Shown here piece by piece: positions 15,966 through 24,580 of a DNA stretch of 50,264 nt (positions are counted from its first letter, which is position 1; each line of letters opens with the position of its first letter). The notes beneath the pieces are model-generated. The model was not told the origin of the DNA. It searched no databases and saw nothing but the letters and a program-made list of their open reading frames with translations. The translations under genes were made by a program, and so were the position numbers. This DNA comes from Bifidobacterium pongonis (GTDB lineage: Bacteria > Actinomycetota > Actinomycetes > Actinomycetales > Bifidobacteriaceae), in assembly GCF_019331805.1 (NCBI RefSeq), contig NZ_JAHBBE010000021.1:1-50264 (forward strand), written 5' to 3'.

Positions 15966-17036
15966 TCAATGCAGCAGCCAGAGCGGATCGTCAAGATATT
16001 TCCTCGCGCACATCACACTGCCCGGAGCCTGCTGTGCGGCCAAACCGTCGGGTAGGGCGTCTTCACGATGGCTGGTGGTCCAGCCGAGCATCTGCATGCG
16101 TCGAATCATCGACAGCGCGGACATGATGTGCAGTTCCTCATCCGTGAACGCACCTGCCACATGCTGGTATCCCTTAACCCACGCTTTGGCGAGATCGGGG
16201 GCATACGGTTCGTGTTCGATGAAGCTCAGCGAGGAAGCGTAATCGTAGAGATACCAGCTGTATCCGGCATCATCGAAATCGATGACGGTCAGTTTTCCGT
16301 CGTTGCCGCGGATCACATTCGACGGGCGCAGGTCGGCGTGGATGAGACCCCAGGTTTCGTTGGTTCGCGGCACTTTCATCACCACGTCCATGGCCTTCCA
16401 CAACGCGGTATCGCACAGCTGTTTCTCGTCGTTGGTGAGATCGGCGTTTTCCCAACGTCCCCAGCGTGGCGCTGGGCCGACCATATTCGATAGATCCCAG
16501 TTGAACCGTGTGAAACCATACGGCTTGTTCCAGGTACGCGACTGTTCATGGAATTTCGCGGCCCATTCGCCGATGGTTTCGTAATAGGGCGCGGGATTGT
16601 CGAGATCCTCCAGCACGGTTCCTTCCACATATTTGGTGGAGATGACCGTCCAGCCGACACCGTTCAGATCGGTGATTTTCGTTACGAATGTGCCGCGAAC
16701 GGTGGGGACCGGATTGATCAGGCTGATGCCGTCGATATCGTGCAGGGCGTTCAGCCAGCTGATTTCCGAAGCCACGGCCTCCGGGCCGCCAACGTAACCG
16801 GGCTGCGAAACGCGCACCACGCCTTGCACCTCACCGTCGAGCAGCAGCAGGAACGTTGCGTTCTCCGACACGGTGATGAGGTTGAGCTGGGCGCGATGGT
16901 GGTCGATGCCCCAAGCCGCGCACACGCCTTGGAACAGCCAAAACGGTGCCGGGCATCCTTTGGTGAGTCCGCTGAACGTGTCCAGGCTGACCGCTTGCGT
17001 GGGATCGTCAAGCAGGCTGGTGATCTGCTGTGCCAT
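15966..17036 (-). CDS. APH-fold small-molecule kinase (phosphotransferase)
   Basis: A 356-residue cytoplasmic kinase of the aminoglycoside/choline kinase fold. The catalytic loop is LIHADLRPSNVI (His-x-Asp-x4-Asn) and the metal-binding motif is VIDFDDAG. The N-terminal lobe has LNLITVSENATFLLLLDGEVQGVVRVSQPGY split by the usual beta-hairpin. Relatives phosphorylate choline, ethanolamine, homoserine or hydroxylysine. Beside an ethanolamine-type permease and an AGXT2L-like lyase, an amino-alcohol kinase is the most coherent reading. GAGG lies before the start. It is the first gene of the minus-strand cluster; the 139-bp gap to the permease has room for a second promoter. Confidence 0.75.
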   Translation of the reverse strand: MAQQITSLLDDPTQAVSLDTFSGLTKGCPAPFWLFQGVCAAWGIDHHRAQLNLITVSENATFLLLLDGEVQGVVRVSQPGYVGGPEAVASEISWLNALHDIDGISLINPVPTVRGTFVTKITDLNGVGWTVISTKYVEGTVLEDLDNPAPYYETIGEWAAKFHEQSRTWNKPYGFTRFNWDLSNMVGPAPRWGRWENADLTNDEKQLCDTALWKAMDVVMKVPRTNETWGLIHADLRPSNVIRGNDGKLTVIDFDDAGYSWYLYDYASSLSFIEHEPYAPDLAKAWVKGYQHVAGAFTDEELHIMSALSMIRRMQMLGWTTSHREDALPDGLAAQQAPGSVMCARKYLDDPLWLLH

Positions 17037-17301
17037 GGTGGCCTCGATTCAAACATGGGATTTTCCGATGAGAGGAACGGCTATGCGTGAATCCTCTTTG
17101 CGAAACTGGTGATACCCATGATTGTGCCGGAATCGCCCCTTACAATCGCCACCGCACTGTTACGCCGCAGTTACAAAAGCACACCGCCAGATTAATGGCG
17201 TATTACCAAGGCCAGTCCGAGTATCTTCAGGTATCTTCCCCATCCCTCGACCACTTCCCCGGACCTTCCTCGAGTTTCGATCTCTACCCAATACAGACAA
17301 A

Positions 17302-17335
17302 GCGGGGTCTGCCGGGCGAACCCGGCAGACCCCGC
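17302..17335 (-). terminator. Strong hairpin after the isochorismatase-fold gene
   Basis: A perfect 15-bp stem, GCGGGGTCTGCCGGG with loop CGAA, at 17302-17335. On the minus strand it is followed by TTTGTCTG, so it probably ends the transcript of the gene at 17386. The rest of 17037-17385 shows no gene; it must also hold the promoter of the APH-fold kinase gene. Confidence 0.8.
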
Positions 17336-17385
17336 AACGCAACGGTTATCCGTTCATTCCGCGATGGGATCACCCCACTGCGGAA

Positions 17386-17946
17386 TCACCCCACGATGGA
17401 ATCGGTATCTGCGATTGTGACCAGCGGCGTGAACAACGCCATGGTGCCCAACGCCATCCGGTGGTTTTCCGGCGAACTGCCGGCACAGGCGTCGGCGGCC
17501 ACGCGCACGGCCACACCGCTATCGGCGGCGGCGAGCACGGTGGTGAGCACGCAGCAGTCGGTGGCGACGCCGCATACGGTGATCTTCTTGGCACCGGCAA
17601 TGGCCTCGCTCAGTGCGTTTCCCCACTTGCCGAACGTGTCGCAGCTGACCACGGCATGGCCTTCCGCCAGGGCCGCGGTGTCGTCGGTGAGGTCGTACAT
17701 CGGGTCATCGGGCGCGACCAGGAACTGCGGCCAATCCTTGAAATAGTCGACCCAGGCGTTGCGCGGCGGCTGCGGCGCGACATAGCGCGTGTAGACCACG
17801 CGATCGCCGAACGCTTCGGCCAATCGCGCGAACGCCTTATCGGTGGTGTGGTAGGAGCCGTCCGGGCACGCCCACGTGGACCACTCGCTTTCCGCGAAAA
17901 CACGCTGCCGGTCGATGACGACAAGCCATTCATCCTCTGCGATCAT
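17386..17946 (-). CDS. Isochorismatase-fold cysteine hydrolase
   Basis: A 186-residue hydrolase. The triad of the family is visible: Asp in VVIDRQ (residue 12), Lys in CDTFGKWG (about 107) and Cys in GVATDCCV (about 131, preceded by the cis-peptide GVATD). The zinc site of true nicotinamidases (a DWHP-type motif after the second strand) is missing; VVYTRYVAPQPPRNAW stands there instead. It is therefore unlikely to be a standard nicotinamidase, and more likely cleaves another amide or carbamoyl compound. It lies 32 bp downstream of the NCS1 permease on the same strand. Confidence 0.82.
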   Translation of the reverse strand: MIAEDEWLVVIDRQRVFAESEWSTWACPDGSYHTTDKAFARLAEAFGDRVVYTRYVAPQPPRNAWVDYFKDWPQFLVAPDDPMYDLTDDTAALAEGHAVVSCDTFGKWGNALSEAIAGAKKITVCGVATDCCVLTTVLAAADSGVAVRVAADACAGSSPENHRMALGTMALFTPLVTIADTDSIVG

Positions 17947-17978
17947 GACGTTTCCTTTCTTGCGTTATCCGCGTCCAT

Positions 17979-19430
17979 TCAGACTTCCGAAGCCGGCAGA
18001 TCGGCTTCCTGCTTGGCGATGTCGCCGCGCTGGAACAGCAATGCTCCGATAAGGCCGACGATGAGCGCGACGATCACACCGAGGTTGGCCGCGGCCCAGC
18101 TGCCGTTCTTGCCGCCGATGAGGAACAGCAGGTAGCCCTGCCAGTTCAGCCAGTTGGCGGCGGTGTTGACCACCAGGCCCCAGCCGAGCGCGGTGCCGAC
18201 GATGAGGATGGCGAAGGATTTGCCGTTCCACGCGCCGTAACGGCCCTTCGGATCGTACAGGTCGGCGGTGCTGTAATCCTTCCTGCGGATGATCACGTCG
18301 GCCACGAACATGCCGGCCCAGACGGCCATCGGCACGCCGAGCGTGGTCAGGAAGCCTTGGAACGGGCCGATGAACGTGTCGGAGAAGAAGGTCACGTAGA
18401 CCACGCCGAGCACGGTCAGGGCCGCGGTGAGCGCGGCGGCCACGGTGCGCGGCAGTTTGACGCCGAAGGAGAGCAACGCGAGTCCGTTGGAGTAGTTGTC
18501 CATGATGGAGCCGGACATCAGGCCGAGCACGGCCACGATGGTGTACGGGATCAGGTACCAGGTCGGCAGGATGGACGCCATGGCGCCGATCGGGTCGTTG
18601 CCAACGTTTTCGGCCATGTCGGCGTTGGAGACGGCCAGCAGCAGACCGTAGAAGATGAGGAACACGTTGGCGATGGACGCGCCGAACGTCGTCCAGAACA
18701 CGATGCCGCCGTTGGAGGATTTGCGCGGCAGATAGCGCGAATAGTCGGCCGCGACGTTCACCCAGCCCAGGCCGAAGCCGGTCATCACGAAGAAGCAGCA
18801 GCCGAGCATGGCGGGCAACGAACCGGCCGGCACGGAGTTGATGGCGGAGAAGTCGATGTGCCCCCAACCGAGGATGAAGAAGCCGATGGTGATCACGCCG
18901 GTCACGATGGTGATGACCTGCTGGCAGCGCATAATCAGGTCGTAGCCGAAGATGCCCGCGACCACCACAAGGCCGACCACCACGATGGTGGAGATGATCT
19001 TGGGCGCGACGCCGGAGCCCCAGCCGAGTTTTTCGATGGTGCTCGACATGGCGAGCACTGCGGTGGTGGTCAGTGAGATCTCCCAGCCCAGCGTGGCGAT
19101 CCAGCTCAGCGCCGCCGGCACTTTGGCGCCTTCGACGCCGAAGGTGGCACGGGTGAGCACCATGGTGGGCGCGTTGCCGCGCTTGCCCGCGATGGAGACG
19201 ACGCCGACCAGCAGGAACGATACAACCACGCCGATGACGGTCATGGCGGTGGCCTGCCAGAACGAGATGCCGAAACCGAGCGCCCACGCGCCATACGACA
19301 TGGCGAACATGGAGATGTTGGCCGCGAACCATGGCCAGAACAGGCTGGACGGCGTGCCTTTGCGCTCCTCCTCGGAAATAATGTCGATGCCCTGCTCCTC
19401 GATGGAGAGGGCTCCCTTTTCATTGCTCAT
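17979..19430 (-). CDS. NCS1 permease (cytosine/purine/nucleoside family)
   Basis: A 483-residue transporter of about 12 membrane helices. The N-terminal LFWPWFAANISMFAMSYGAW and the sixth-helix region GFGLGWVNVAADYSRYLPR are signatures of the nucleobase:cation symporter-1 family, in which substrates include cytosine, purines, allantoin, hydantoins, thiamine and nicotinamide riboside. AAGGAG precedes the start at 19430; the open frame continues upstream but without a binding site. It is flanked by a PfkB kinase, an ADP-ribosylglycohydrolase-fold gene and a cysteine hydrolase, all on the same strand, suggesting uptake of a nucleobase or nucleoside that those enzymes process. Confidence 0.88.
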   Translation of the reverse strand: MSNEKGALSIEEQGIDIISEEERKGTPSSLFWPWFAANISMFAMSYGAWALGFGISFWQATAMTVIGVVVSFLLVGVVSIAGKRGNAPTMVLTRATFGVEGAKVPAALSWIATLGWEISLTTTAVLAMSSTIEKLGWGSGVAPKIISTIVVVGLVVVAGIFGYDLIMRCQQVITIVTGVITIGFFILGWGHIDFSAINSVPAGSLPAMLGCCFFVMTGFGLGWVNVAADYSRYLPRKSSNGGIVFWTTFGASIANVFLIFYGLLLAVSNADMAENVGNDPIGAMASILPTWYLIPYTIVAVLGLMSGSIMDNYSNGLALLSFGVKLPRTVAAALTAALTVLGVVYVTFFSDTFIGPFQGFLTTLGVPMAVWAGMFVADVIIRRKDYSTADLYDPKGRYGAWNGKSFAILIVGTALGWGLVVNTAANWLNWQGYLLFLIGGKNGSWAAANLGVIVALIVGLIGALLFQRGDIAKQEADLPASEV

Positions 19431-19516
19431 GTGGAACTCCTTGGGTCTGCTTCGCGACGCTGCGAGCAGATCGTTCACGCACGCCGCGCCACCACGCTGC
19501 GCACATGATATAACCA

Positions 19517-19541
19517 ACTTATAGTCACTTATACTATAAGT
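19517..19541. promoter_or_regulatory. 9-bp palindrome upstream of the NCS1 permease
   Basis: ACTTATAGT and ACTATAAGT are exact inverted copies separated by 7 bp, in an AT-rich patch inside GC-rich DNA between the kinase stop and the permease start. The arms contain TATAGT and TATAAG, which resemble -10 hexamers. An operator over an internal promoter is the likeliest reading. Confidence 0.5.
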
Positions 19542-19551
19542 CTCAAAACGG

Positions 19552-20586
19552 CTATGCCAAAAGCCTTTCGACCTCATCCCGCCCAGGGCATGTGGCCGGG
19601 CCGCGTTTCGTCACAGCCAGCGCCGCGGCGGCATTGGCATAACGCACGGCATCCTCCAACCGCGCGCCTTCGCACAGTCGCGCGCACAGCACGCCGGCAT
19701 GGCAATCGCCAGCCCCGTTGGTATCCACCGCCTGCACCGGGAAACCGGCGATATGCCGCGGCTCATGGGCCGGAACCGCCAGCCATGCGCCATCCTTGCC
19801 CGTACGCACGATCACCGTGGCTTGCAATCGATCGCGCAGCCACGCGACCAGCGATGCGTCAACCTCCGCATCCCGCATATCCGCAGTCGCCGCAAGCCTT
19901 TCCGCAATCCCGCGATCGCTGGCTTCACAGGCATCGCCGGCATCGTGGGCATAGGCATCATCGTCATGCCGCAACCGCAGCAATCGTTGCGCGATCAGCA
20001 CCGCTTCGCGTTCATTGCACGACCATATCGGGCGATAGTCGAGCATCGCGCGGAACATACGGTCATCCGCCTGCGCGATCACCGGGGAGGCGTCGAATAC
20101 CGCAGCGAATCCGCGGTGTTCGGCCGTCCTTCGCATGAAGGCGAGCAGCGCCTCAGATGTACGGTGCACCAAGGTGTATCCGCTGATATGCACAACGTCT
20201 CGGGCGGAAGGATCGACGGCGTCGAACGCGTCGGCCTCGCCATACGCTTCGGCGCCACGTGTCGAGATGAAGGTCCGTTCGGCGTTCGCGTCGGTCAGGG
20301 CCATGCAGAACCCCGAATCGCGCGAACCGTCGCGTTTGCCGATATGCCGGATGCCGTGCAGTTCCAGCGCCCGCATGATCTGCGACGCCCACGGCCCCGT
20401 GCCGATGATGCCGGCATGCGCCGCCGCGACGCCCATACGGCGCACGGCGTACAACGTGTTGAAACTGGCGCCGACCCGCGTCTGCACACCGTCGGCGAAC
20501 ACGTCTTCGCCCGCATGAGGCACGGCGGCCACGTTCATGGTCAGATCGACAATGATCTGTCCCAGCGAAATAACCTGTCCCACCAT
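19552..20586 (-). CDS. PfkB-family sugar/nucleoside kinase
   Basis: A 344-residue ribokinase-fold kinase. The C-terminal signature DTNGAGDCHAG (anion hole plus catalytic Asp) is intact, and the N-terminal substrate-binding region reads GASFNTLYAVRRMG in place of the usual GGxGxNxA. FISTRGAEA gives the sheet lid contacts. The substrate is not readable; ribose or a nucleoside fits the neighbours. GGAAGG precedes the start. It lies 77 bp downstream of the ADP-ribosylglycohydrolase-fold gene and 121 bp upstream of the permease. Confidence 0.85.
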   Translation of the reverse strand: MVGQVISLGQIIVDLTMNVAAVPHAGEDVFADGVQTRVGASFNTLYAVRRMGVAAAHAGIIGTGPWASQIMRALELHGIRHIGKRDGSRDSGFCMALTDANAERTFISTRGAEAYGEADAFDAVDPSARDVVHISGYTLVHRTSEALLAFMRRTAEHRGFAAVFDASPVIAQADDRMFRAMLDYRPIWSCNEREAVLIAQRLLRLRHDDDAYAHDAGDACEASDRGIAERLAATADMRDAEVDASLVAWLRDRLQATVIVRTGKDGAWLAVPAHEPRHIAGFPVQAVDTNGAGDCHAGVLCARLCEGARLEDAVRYANAAAALAVTKRGPATCPGRDEVERLLA

Positions 20587-20631
20587 GTCAGCACCTTCCG
20601 TACCGTTGCCACGATCCCATCGTCCGGCACA

Positions 20632-20681
20632 TATCACCGGCCTTCACCGATGATCACCGATGATCACCGCTCATCACCGGC
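20632..20681. repeat. 10-bp imperfect tandem repeat at the glycohydrolase 3' end
   Basis: About four units of the form TGATCACCGA run from the intergenic gap into the last codons of the upstream gene, including its stop codon. Changes in copy number would alter the C-terminus. Confidence 0.55.
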
Positions 20682-21707
20682 GTTGCGCAATGCGCACAGC
20701 GCGGTGACGATGCCTCCCAAGTCGAGATGGTTGTCTTCCCCAAGCTGCAGCAGCACCCGGTCGAGCATGGCGGCGTCGAAGCCTTGCGCACCATGCCAGG
20801 CGCCCAGCATCGCACCGGTGATGGCGCCGATGGTATCGGTATCACCGCCTATGGAAGCCGCGAAACACAAAGCCCGCGTCGGATCGTCGAAGAAGCGTGT
20901 GGCGATGGCGAACGCCGCGGCCACCGATTCGTTCGATTCCACGCTGGTACCGCAATCACGTTGCAGCGTCAGCGCGAACTCGTCGTCATCCAGATCACGC
21001 CCGCCCTGCTCAGCCCAATCCATGAAGTACCGCACACGCGCCAGCACCGAGGCCTTCGCCGACCAGTTGCCACGCTGCGGAAGCGTCTGCACGAAATCCA
21101 CCGCCCGACGCAGGAAATCACGTTCGCCCTCGATGGCGAAACTCACCGCGGAAGCCACCAGCGTGGTCGATTCGATACCCTGCACCGTGTTATGCGTCAC
21201 CACACAGGAACGCCAGGCGGCACCAGCGAGCGCCTTGCCCGGGCGGAACGCGATACCCACCGGAGTGGCGCGCATGGCCCCGCCGTTGGTGGTGCCGAAT
21301 CGACCGGTTTCCTCCAAGCTCACGCCTTCGGTGAGTTTTTGCAACGCCGCTTTGGTGGACGGCCCCAGCAGATCAAGCGACCCTTTGGCTTTCATATCGG
21401 CTTCCCACTGCAGCAGATCACGGGCATACCGGGCATTGTCGAGATTGCCGCCGTCTTCGATAAGCCGATGCGCGAGCACGAACGCCTGTTCCGTATCGTC
21501 GGTGACCGCACCGGCCTTCATATTCGGCGCGATGGGCTGCTGCGGCACGGCGTTCATGAGCGTGGTGATCGAACCGCCGTAATACCGGCGAATATCGGCC
21601 GCCGACATGCTTTGCGTGGGCATGCCCAGCGCATCGCCCAACGCGAGCCCGGCCATCGCCCCATACGCACGCTCCCCCGCGTGCAACGTCTCCAAGCTTT
21701 CGGCCAC
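20664..21707 (-). CDS. ADP-ribosylglycohydrolase-fold protein
   Basis: A 347-residue all-helical hydrolase of the ARH/DraG family, which cleaves N- or O-glycosidic bonds of ADP-ribose. The magnesium-binding motifs are present: GALxGDALG-like MAGLALGDALGMP near the N-terminus, GAVTDDTEQ in the middle and IGGDTDTIGAI near the C-terminus. The start is a GTG at 21707 with AAGGAG six bases before it; the frame continues upstream through the tRNA-Ser gene, which excludes the longer version. As first gene of the set with a kinase, a permease and an amide hydrolase, it may act on small N-ribosides rather than on protein ADP-ribose. Confidence 0.85.
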   Translation of the reverse strand: MAESLETLHAGERAYGAMAGLALGDALGMPTQSMSAADIRRYYGGSITTLMNAVPQQPIAPNMKAGAVTDDTEQAFVLAHRLIEDGGNLDNARYARDLLQWEADMKAKGSLDLLGPSTKAALQKLTEGVSLEETGRFGTTNGGAMRATPVGIAFRPGKALAGAAWRSCVVTHNTVQGIESTTLVASAVSFAIEGERDFLRRAVDFVQTLPQRGNWSAKASVLARVRYFMDWAEQGGRDLDDDEFALTLQRDCGTSVESNESVAAAFAIATRFFDDPTRALCFAASIGGDTDTIGAITGAMLGAWHGAQGFDAAMLDRVLLQLGEDNHLDLGGIVTALCALRNAGDER

Positions 21708-21803
21708 AACCAGCTCCTTTCGCAAAGCCCGGCCATCGCGCAACCTTGAAACACCGGGATCCGAATAGCAAAAAGGCTTACCGGGAACCCCCAGTAAGCC
21801 TTG

Positions 21804-21891
21804 TGGCGGGCAGAGCGAGATTCGAACTCGCGGAGGCTTGCACCTCAACGGTTTTCAAGACCGTCTCTTTAGACCGCTCAGACATCTACCC
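21804..21891 (-). tRNA. tRNA-Ser (anticodon UGA)
   Basis: An 88-nt gene on the minus strand. The acceptor stem GGGTAGA pairs with TCTGCCC (one G-T), the anticodon loop CTTGAAA gives UGA, the T-arm has GTTCGAATC, and the long variable arm typical of serine tRNAs is present. The 3' CCA is encoded. The gene lies just downstream of serS on the same strand, behind the serS terminator. Confidence 0.95.
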
Positions 21892-21940
21892 GTGCGCTTA
21901 TCACACGAAACGCCAATATAGCACAACCCGCAGAACGCGA

Positions 21941-21970
21941 AAAGGGACCCGCGCTCACGCAGGTCCCTTT
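21941..21970 (-). terminator. serS terminator
   Basis: AAAGGGACC (21941-21949) pairs with GGTCCCTTT (21962-21970), with a small inner GCG/CGC stem. On the minus strand the stem ends in CCCTTT. It separates serS from the tRNA gene. Confidence 0.7.
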
Positions 21971-21995
21971 GAAAACTAGGCAGAAGCCGGGAAAA

Positions 21996-23282
21996 TCAGG
22001 CTTCCCACTTGGTCGGCTCGATGACTTCCTTACCACCCATGTACGCACGCATGGCCTTCGGGATCTCGATGGAGCCATCCTTCTGCTGGTGGTTCTCCAT
22101 GATGGCGACCAGCCAACGGGTGGTGGCCAGGGTGCCGTTCAGCGTGGCCACGGCGCGGGTGGAGCCGTCTTCGGTGCGCTCGCGGATGTTGAGGCGACGA
22201 GCCTGGTACTCGGTGCAGTTGGAGGTGGAGGTGAGCTCGCGGTAGCGGCCCTGGGTCGGAACCCATGCCTCGCAGTCGAACTTACGTGCCGCGGAGGAGC
22301 CCAGATCGCCTGCGGCGGTGTCGATGATGCGGTACGGCACCTCGACCTTGCCGAGCATCTCCTGCTCCATGGCCAGCAGGTGCTCATGCTCCTTGTAGGA
22401 GTCCTCCTGCTTGGCGTAGACGAACATTTCGACCTTGTCGAACTGGTGCACGCGGATGATGCCGGAGGTGTCCTTGCCTGCGGCGCCGGCTTCACGGCGG
22501 TAGCAGGAGCTCCAACCGCAGTAGCGCAGCGGGCCGTTCTCCAGATTCAGGATCTCGTTCTCGTGCATGCCTGCGAGCGCCACTTCGGAGGTGCCGACCA
22601 GGTACTGCTCGTCGGGTTCGCGCAGACGGTAGATCTCGTCGGCGTGGGAGTTCAGGAAGCCAGTGCCGCGCATCACTTCGGGGCGCACCAGCGTCGGGGT
22701 GATGGCGAGGGTGAAGCCGTGCTCCTCGGCCTGATCGACGGCCATGGTGAGCATGGCGATCTGCATACGGGCGACGGCGCCGCGCAGGAAGTAGAAGCGG
22801 GATCCGCCGACCTTCACGCCGCGCTCCATGTCGATGCCGGCGACGCCGCGACCCAGGGTGAGGTGGTCCTTCGGCTCGAAGCCTTCGGCTGCGAAGTCGC
22901 GGATGTCACCGACCTTCTTGACGACGACGTAATCGTCCTCGCCGCCTTCCGGGGCTTCCGGCTCGACCACATTGGACAGCTTCCACATGGCGGTGGTGTA
23001 TTCGCCGGTGGCGGCGTCGGCCGCGGCCTTGTATTCGGCGACCTTCTTGGAGAGTTCCTTGGTTTCGGCGATGAGCTTGGCCTTGTCGTCACCGGACGCG
23101 GCGGCGACCTTCTTACCGATTTCCTTCTGCTGGGCGCGGGCGGCTTCGAAGTCCTTCAGCGCCGCACGACGCGCTTCGTCGGAGGAGAGCACCTCATCGA
23201 CGAGTTCGACGGATTCCCCGCGCTTGCGCTGGGATTCCTTGACGATATCAGCGTGTTCACGAATGAATTGAATATCAAGCAT
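21996..23282 (-). CDS. serS: Seryl-tRNA synthetase
   Basis: A 428-residue class II synthetase that charges tRNA-Ser. Residues 1-105 form the long antiparallel coiled-coil arm that reads the variable arm of tRNA-Ser (MLDIQFIREHADIVKESQRK onwards). The catalytic core has the class II motifs: motif 2 SSCYRREAGAAGKDTSGIIRVHQFDKVE and motif 3 near the C-terminus NGTLATTRWLVAIMENHQ. Length is normal. No ribosome binding site precedes the ATG; TAGGCT, a typical actinobacterial -10, ends 7 bases before it. The tRNA-Ser gene follows directly. Confidence 0.97.
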   Translation of the reverse strand: MLDIQFIREHADIVKESQRKRGESVELVDEVLSSDEARRAALKDFEAARAQQKEIGKKVAAASGDDKAKLIAETKELSKKVAEYKAAADAATGEYTTAMWKLSNVVEPEAPEGGEDDYVVVKKVGDIRDFAAEGFEPKDHLTLGRGVAGIDMERGVKVGGSRFYFLRGAVARMQIAMLTMAVDQAEEHGFTLAITPTLVRPEVMRGTGFLNSHADEIYRLREPDEQYLVGTSEVALAGMHENEILNLENGPLRYCGWSSCYRREAGAAGKDTSGIIRVHQFDKVEMFVYAKQEDSYKEHEHLLAMEQEMLGKVEVPYRIIDTAAGDLGSSAARKFDCEAWVPTQGRYRELTSTSNCTEYQARRLNIRERTEDGSTRAVATLNGTLATTRWLVAIMENHQQKDGSIEIPKAMRAYMGGKEVIEPTKWEA

Positions 23283-23289
23283 GGCCTTA

Positions 23290-23295
23290 AGCCTA
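23290..23295 (-). promoter_or_regulatory. Putative -10 of a leaderless serS mRNA
   Basis: On the minus strand TAGGCT is followed by seven bases and the ATG of serS, leaving no room for a leader. Confidence 0.5.
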
Positions 23296-23394
23296 GTGCC
23301 GTGTAGCGACGCACCGGGCGAGTTCGTGCAGGATTAGGGGGGATTCCTTCAAAAGGTGAGTTCGTCTGTCCTGTTCTTCGCAAAAATAGGGGGC

Positions 23395-24507
23395 ATGCCC
23401 AAAACTGCGCTTATTATCATCTCGGCCGTCGTCACCATCGCAGCCGTCATCGCGGCGATCGTACTGTTCGTACGTTCCTGCAAACGCCGTAAGCTGGCCG
23501 ATGCGCTTGACCGCCGTGACAACGATTCCGTGCACTACGCGTTCATCATCAACCCTTCGAAGCCGCAGGCCGCGGAACATAGACGTTTCATCGCCTCGTA
23601 CTGCGCGAATCATGGTTTCAACGACATCGAGTTCATCGAGACACAGCTCGACAAGGACGGCAGGGTTTGCGCGCAGGAGGCTCTGGCTCATGGGGCGGAC
23701 GTGGTGGTTGCCGTGGGCGGCGATGGCACGGTGCGCACCGTCGCCAGCGCGGTGGCCGGCACGGGGCATGCATTGGGCATCATCCCCATCGGCACCGGTA
23801 ATCTGTTCGCCCGCAATATGGGTATTCCGGTGGGCGACATCGAGGCGGCGCTCACCGTGGCGACCTCGCATGGTTCCCGCAACGTGGATATGGGCCGTAT
23901 GACGATTCTCGACAACGAGAAGGAGGATCACGGCCACGCGTTCCTCATCATCGCGGGTATCGGCTTCGACGCCGCGATGATCGACGACACCGATCCCGAA
24001 TTGAAGAAGAACATCAGCTGGCTGGCGTATTTCGTCGGCGGCGTGAAGAACCTGTTCGCCCCCAAATACCATGGCACCGTCACCATCACGAGCGCGGACG
24101 GCAGCACGCATTCGCGCAGCGGCCTCACCTTCCGCACGTTCATGGCCGGCAATTGCGGCGAGATCCCGATGTTCTCGCTGATGCCCAGCGCATCGGTCGA
24201 CGACGGCATCCTCGATTTCGAGATCATCGATACGACCGGCGGTCTGCTCGGCTGGACGAACCTGTTCGGCGACATCGTCTATCAGACCGTCACCCGCAAG
24301 CCCGAGCAGAACCCCATTTCCATCAATTCGAAGGTGGATCAGATTCAGGGCGTCAGCGCGGAGCTCACGCTGGAGAAGCCTGCTTTGGCGGAGGTGGATG
24401 GCGATATTCTCGGCGAATCGCAGCATATCCGCTTCAGCGTGGAGAAGCATGCGCTGATCGTGCGCGTGCCGGAAATGCCCGGAAACGCAAAACCGTCCGA
24501 GCAGTAA
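23395..24507 (+). CDS. Diacylglycerol kinase-family lipid kinase (YegS/DgkB type)
   Basis: A 370-residue enzyme with a single N-terminal membrane anchor (residues 4-24) and a DAGK catalytic domain from about residue 45. The nucleotide-binding motif is VVAVGGDGTVRTVASAV, followed by GIIPIGTGNLFARNMGIP, both diagnostic. IAGIGFDAAMI and NCGEIPMFSLMPSASVDDG are later conserved blocks. It phosphorylates diacylglycerol or a related lipid at the inner membrane face. The start is set by AGGGGG before 23395. It diverges from serS across a 112-bp promoter gap. Confidence 0.88.
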   Translation: MPKTALIIISAVVTIAAVIAAIVLFVRSCKRRKLADALDRRDNDSVHYAFIINPSKPQAAEHRRFIASYCANHGFNDIEFIETQLDKDGRVCAQEALAHGADVVVAVGGDGTVRTVASAVAGTGHALGIIPIGTGNLFARNMGIPVGDIEAALTVATSHGSRNVDMGRMTILDNEKEDHGHAFLIIAGIGFDAAMIDDTDPELKKNISWLAYFVGGVKNLFAPKYHGTVTITSADGSTHSRSGLTFRTFMAGNCGEIPMFSLMPSASVDDGILDFEIIDTTGGLLGWTNLFGDIVYQTVTRKPEQNPISINSKVDQIQGVSAELTLEKPALAEVDGDILGESQHIRFSVEKHALIVRVPEMPGNAKPSEQ

Positions 24508-24580
24508 AGCGATTTAGTTCCGGCTCAGACCGCCAAGTCGAACGCGGAATCGTTCAAACGGGCGGCATACGCCGTATATG

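Noticed and set aside
17386..17946. Nicotinamidase (pncA)
   Set aside because: The triad is present but the DWHP-type zinc motif is missing, so only an isochorismatase-fold hydrolase is called.
21708..21848. Longer N-terminus for the ADP-ribosylglycohydrolase-fold gene
   Set aside because: It would run through the tRNA-Ser gene; a GTG with a strong AAGGAG at 21707 explains the start.
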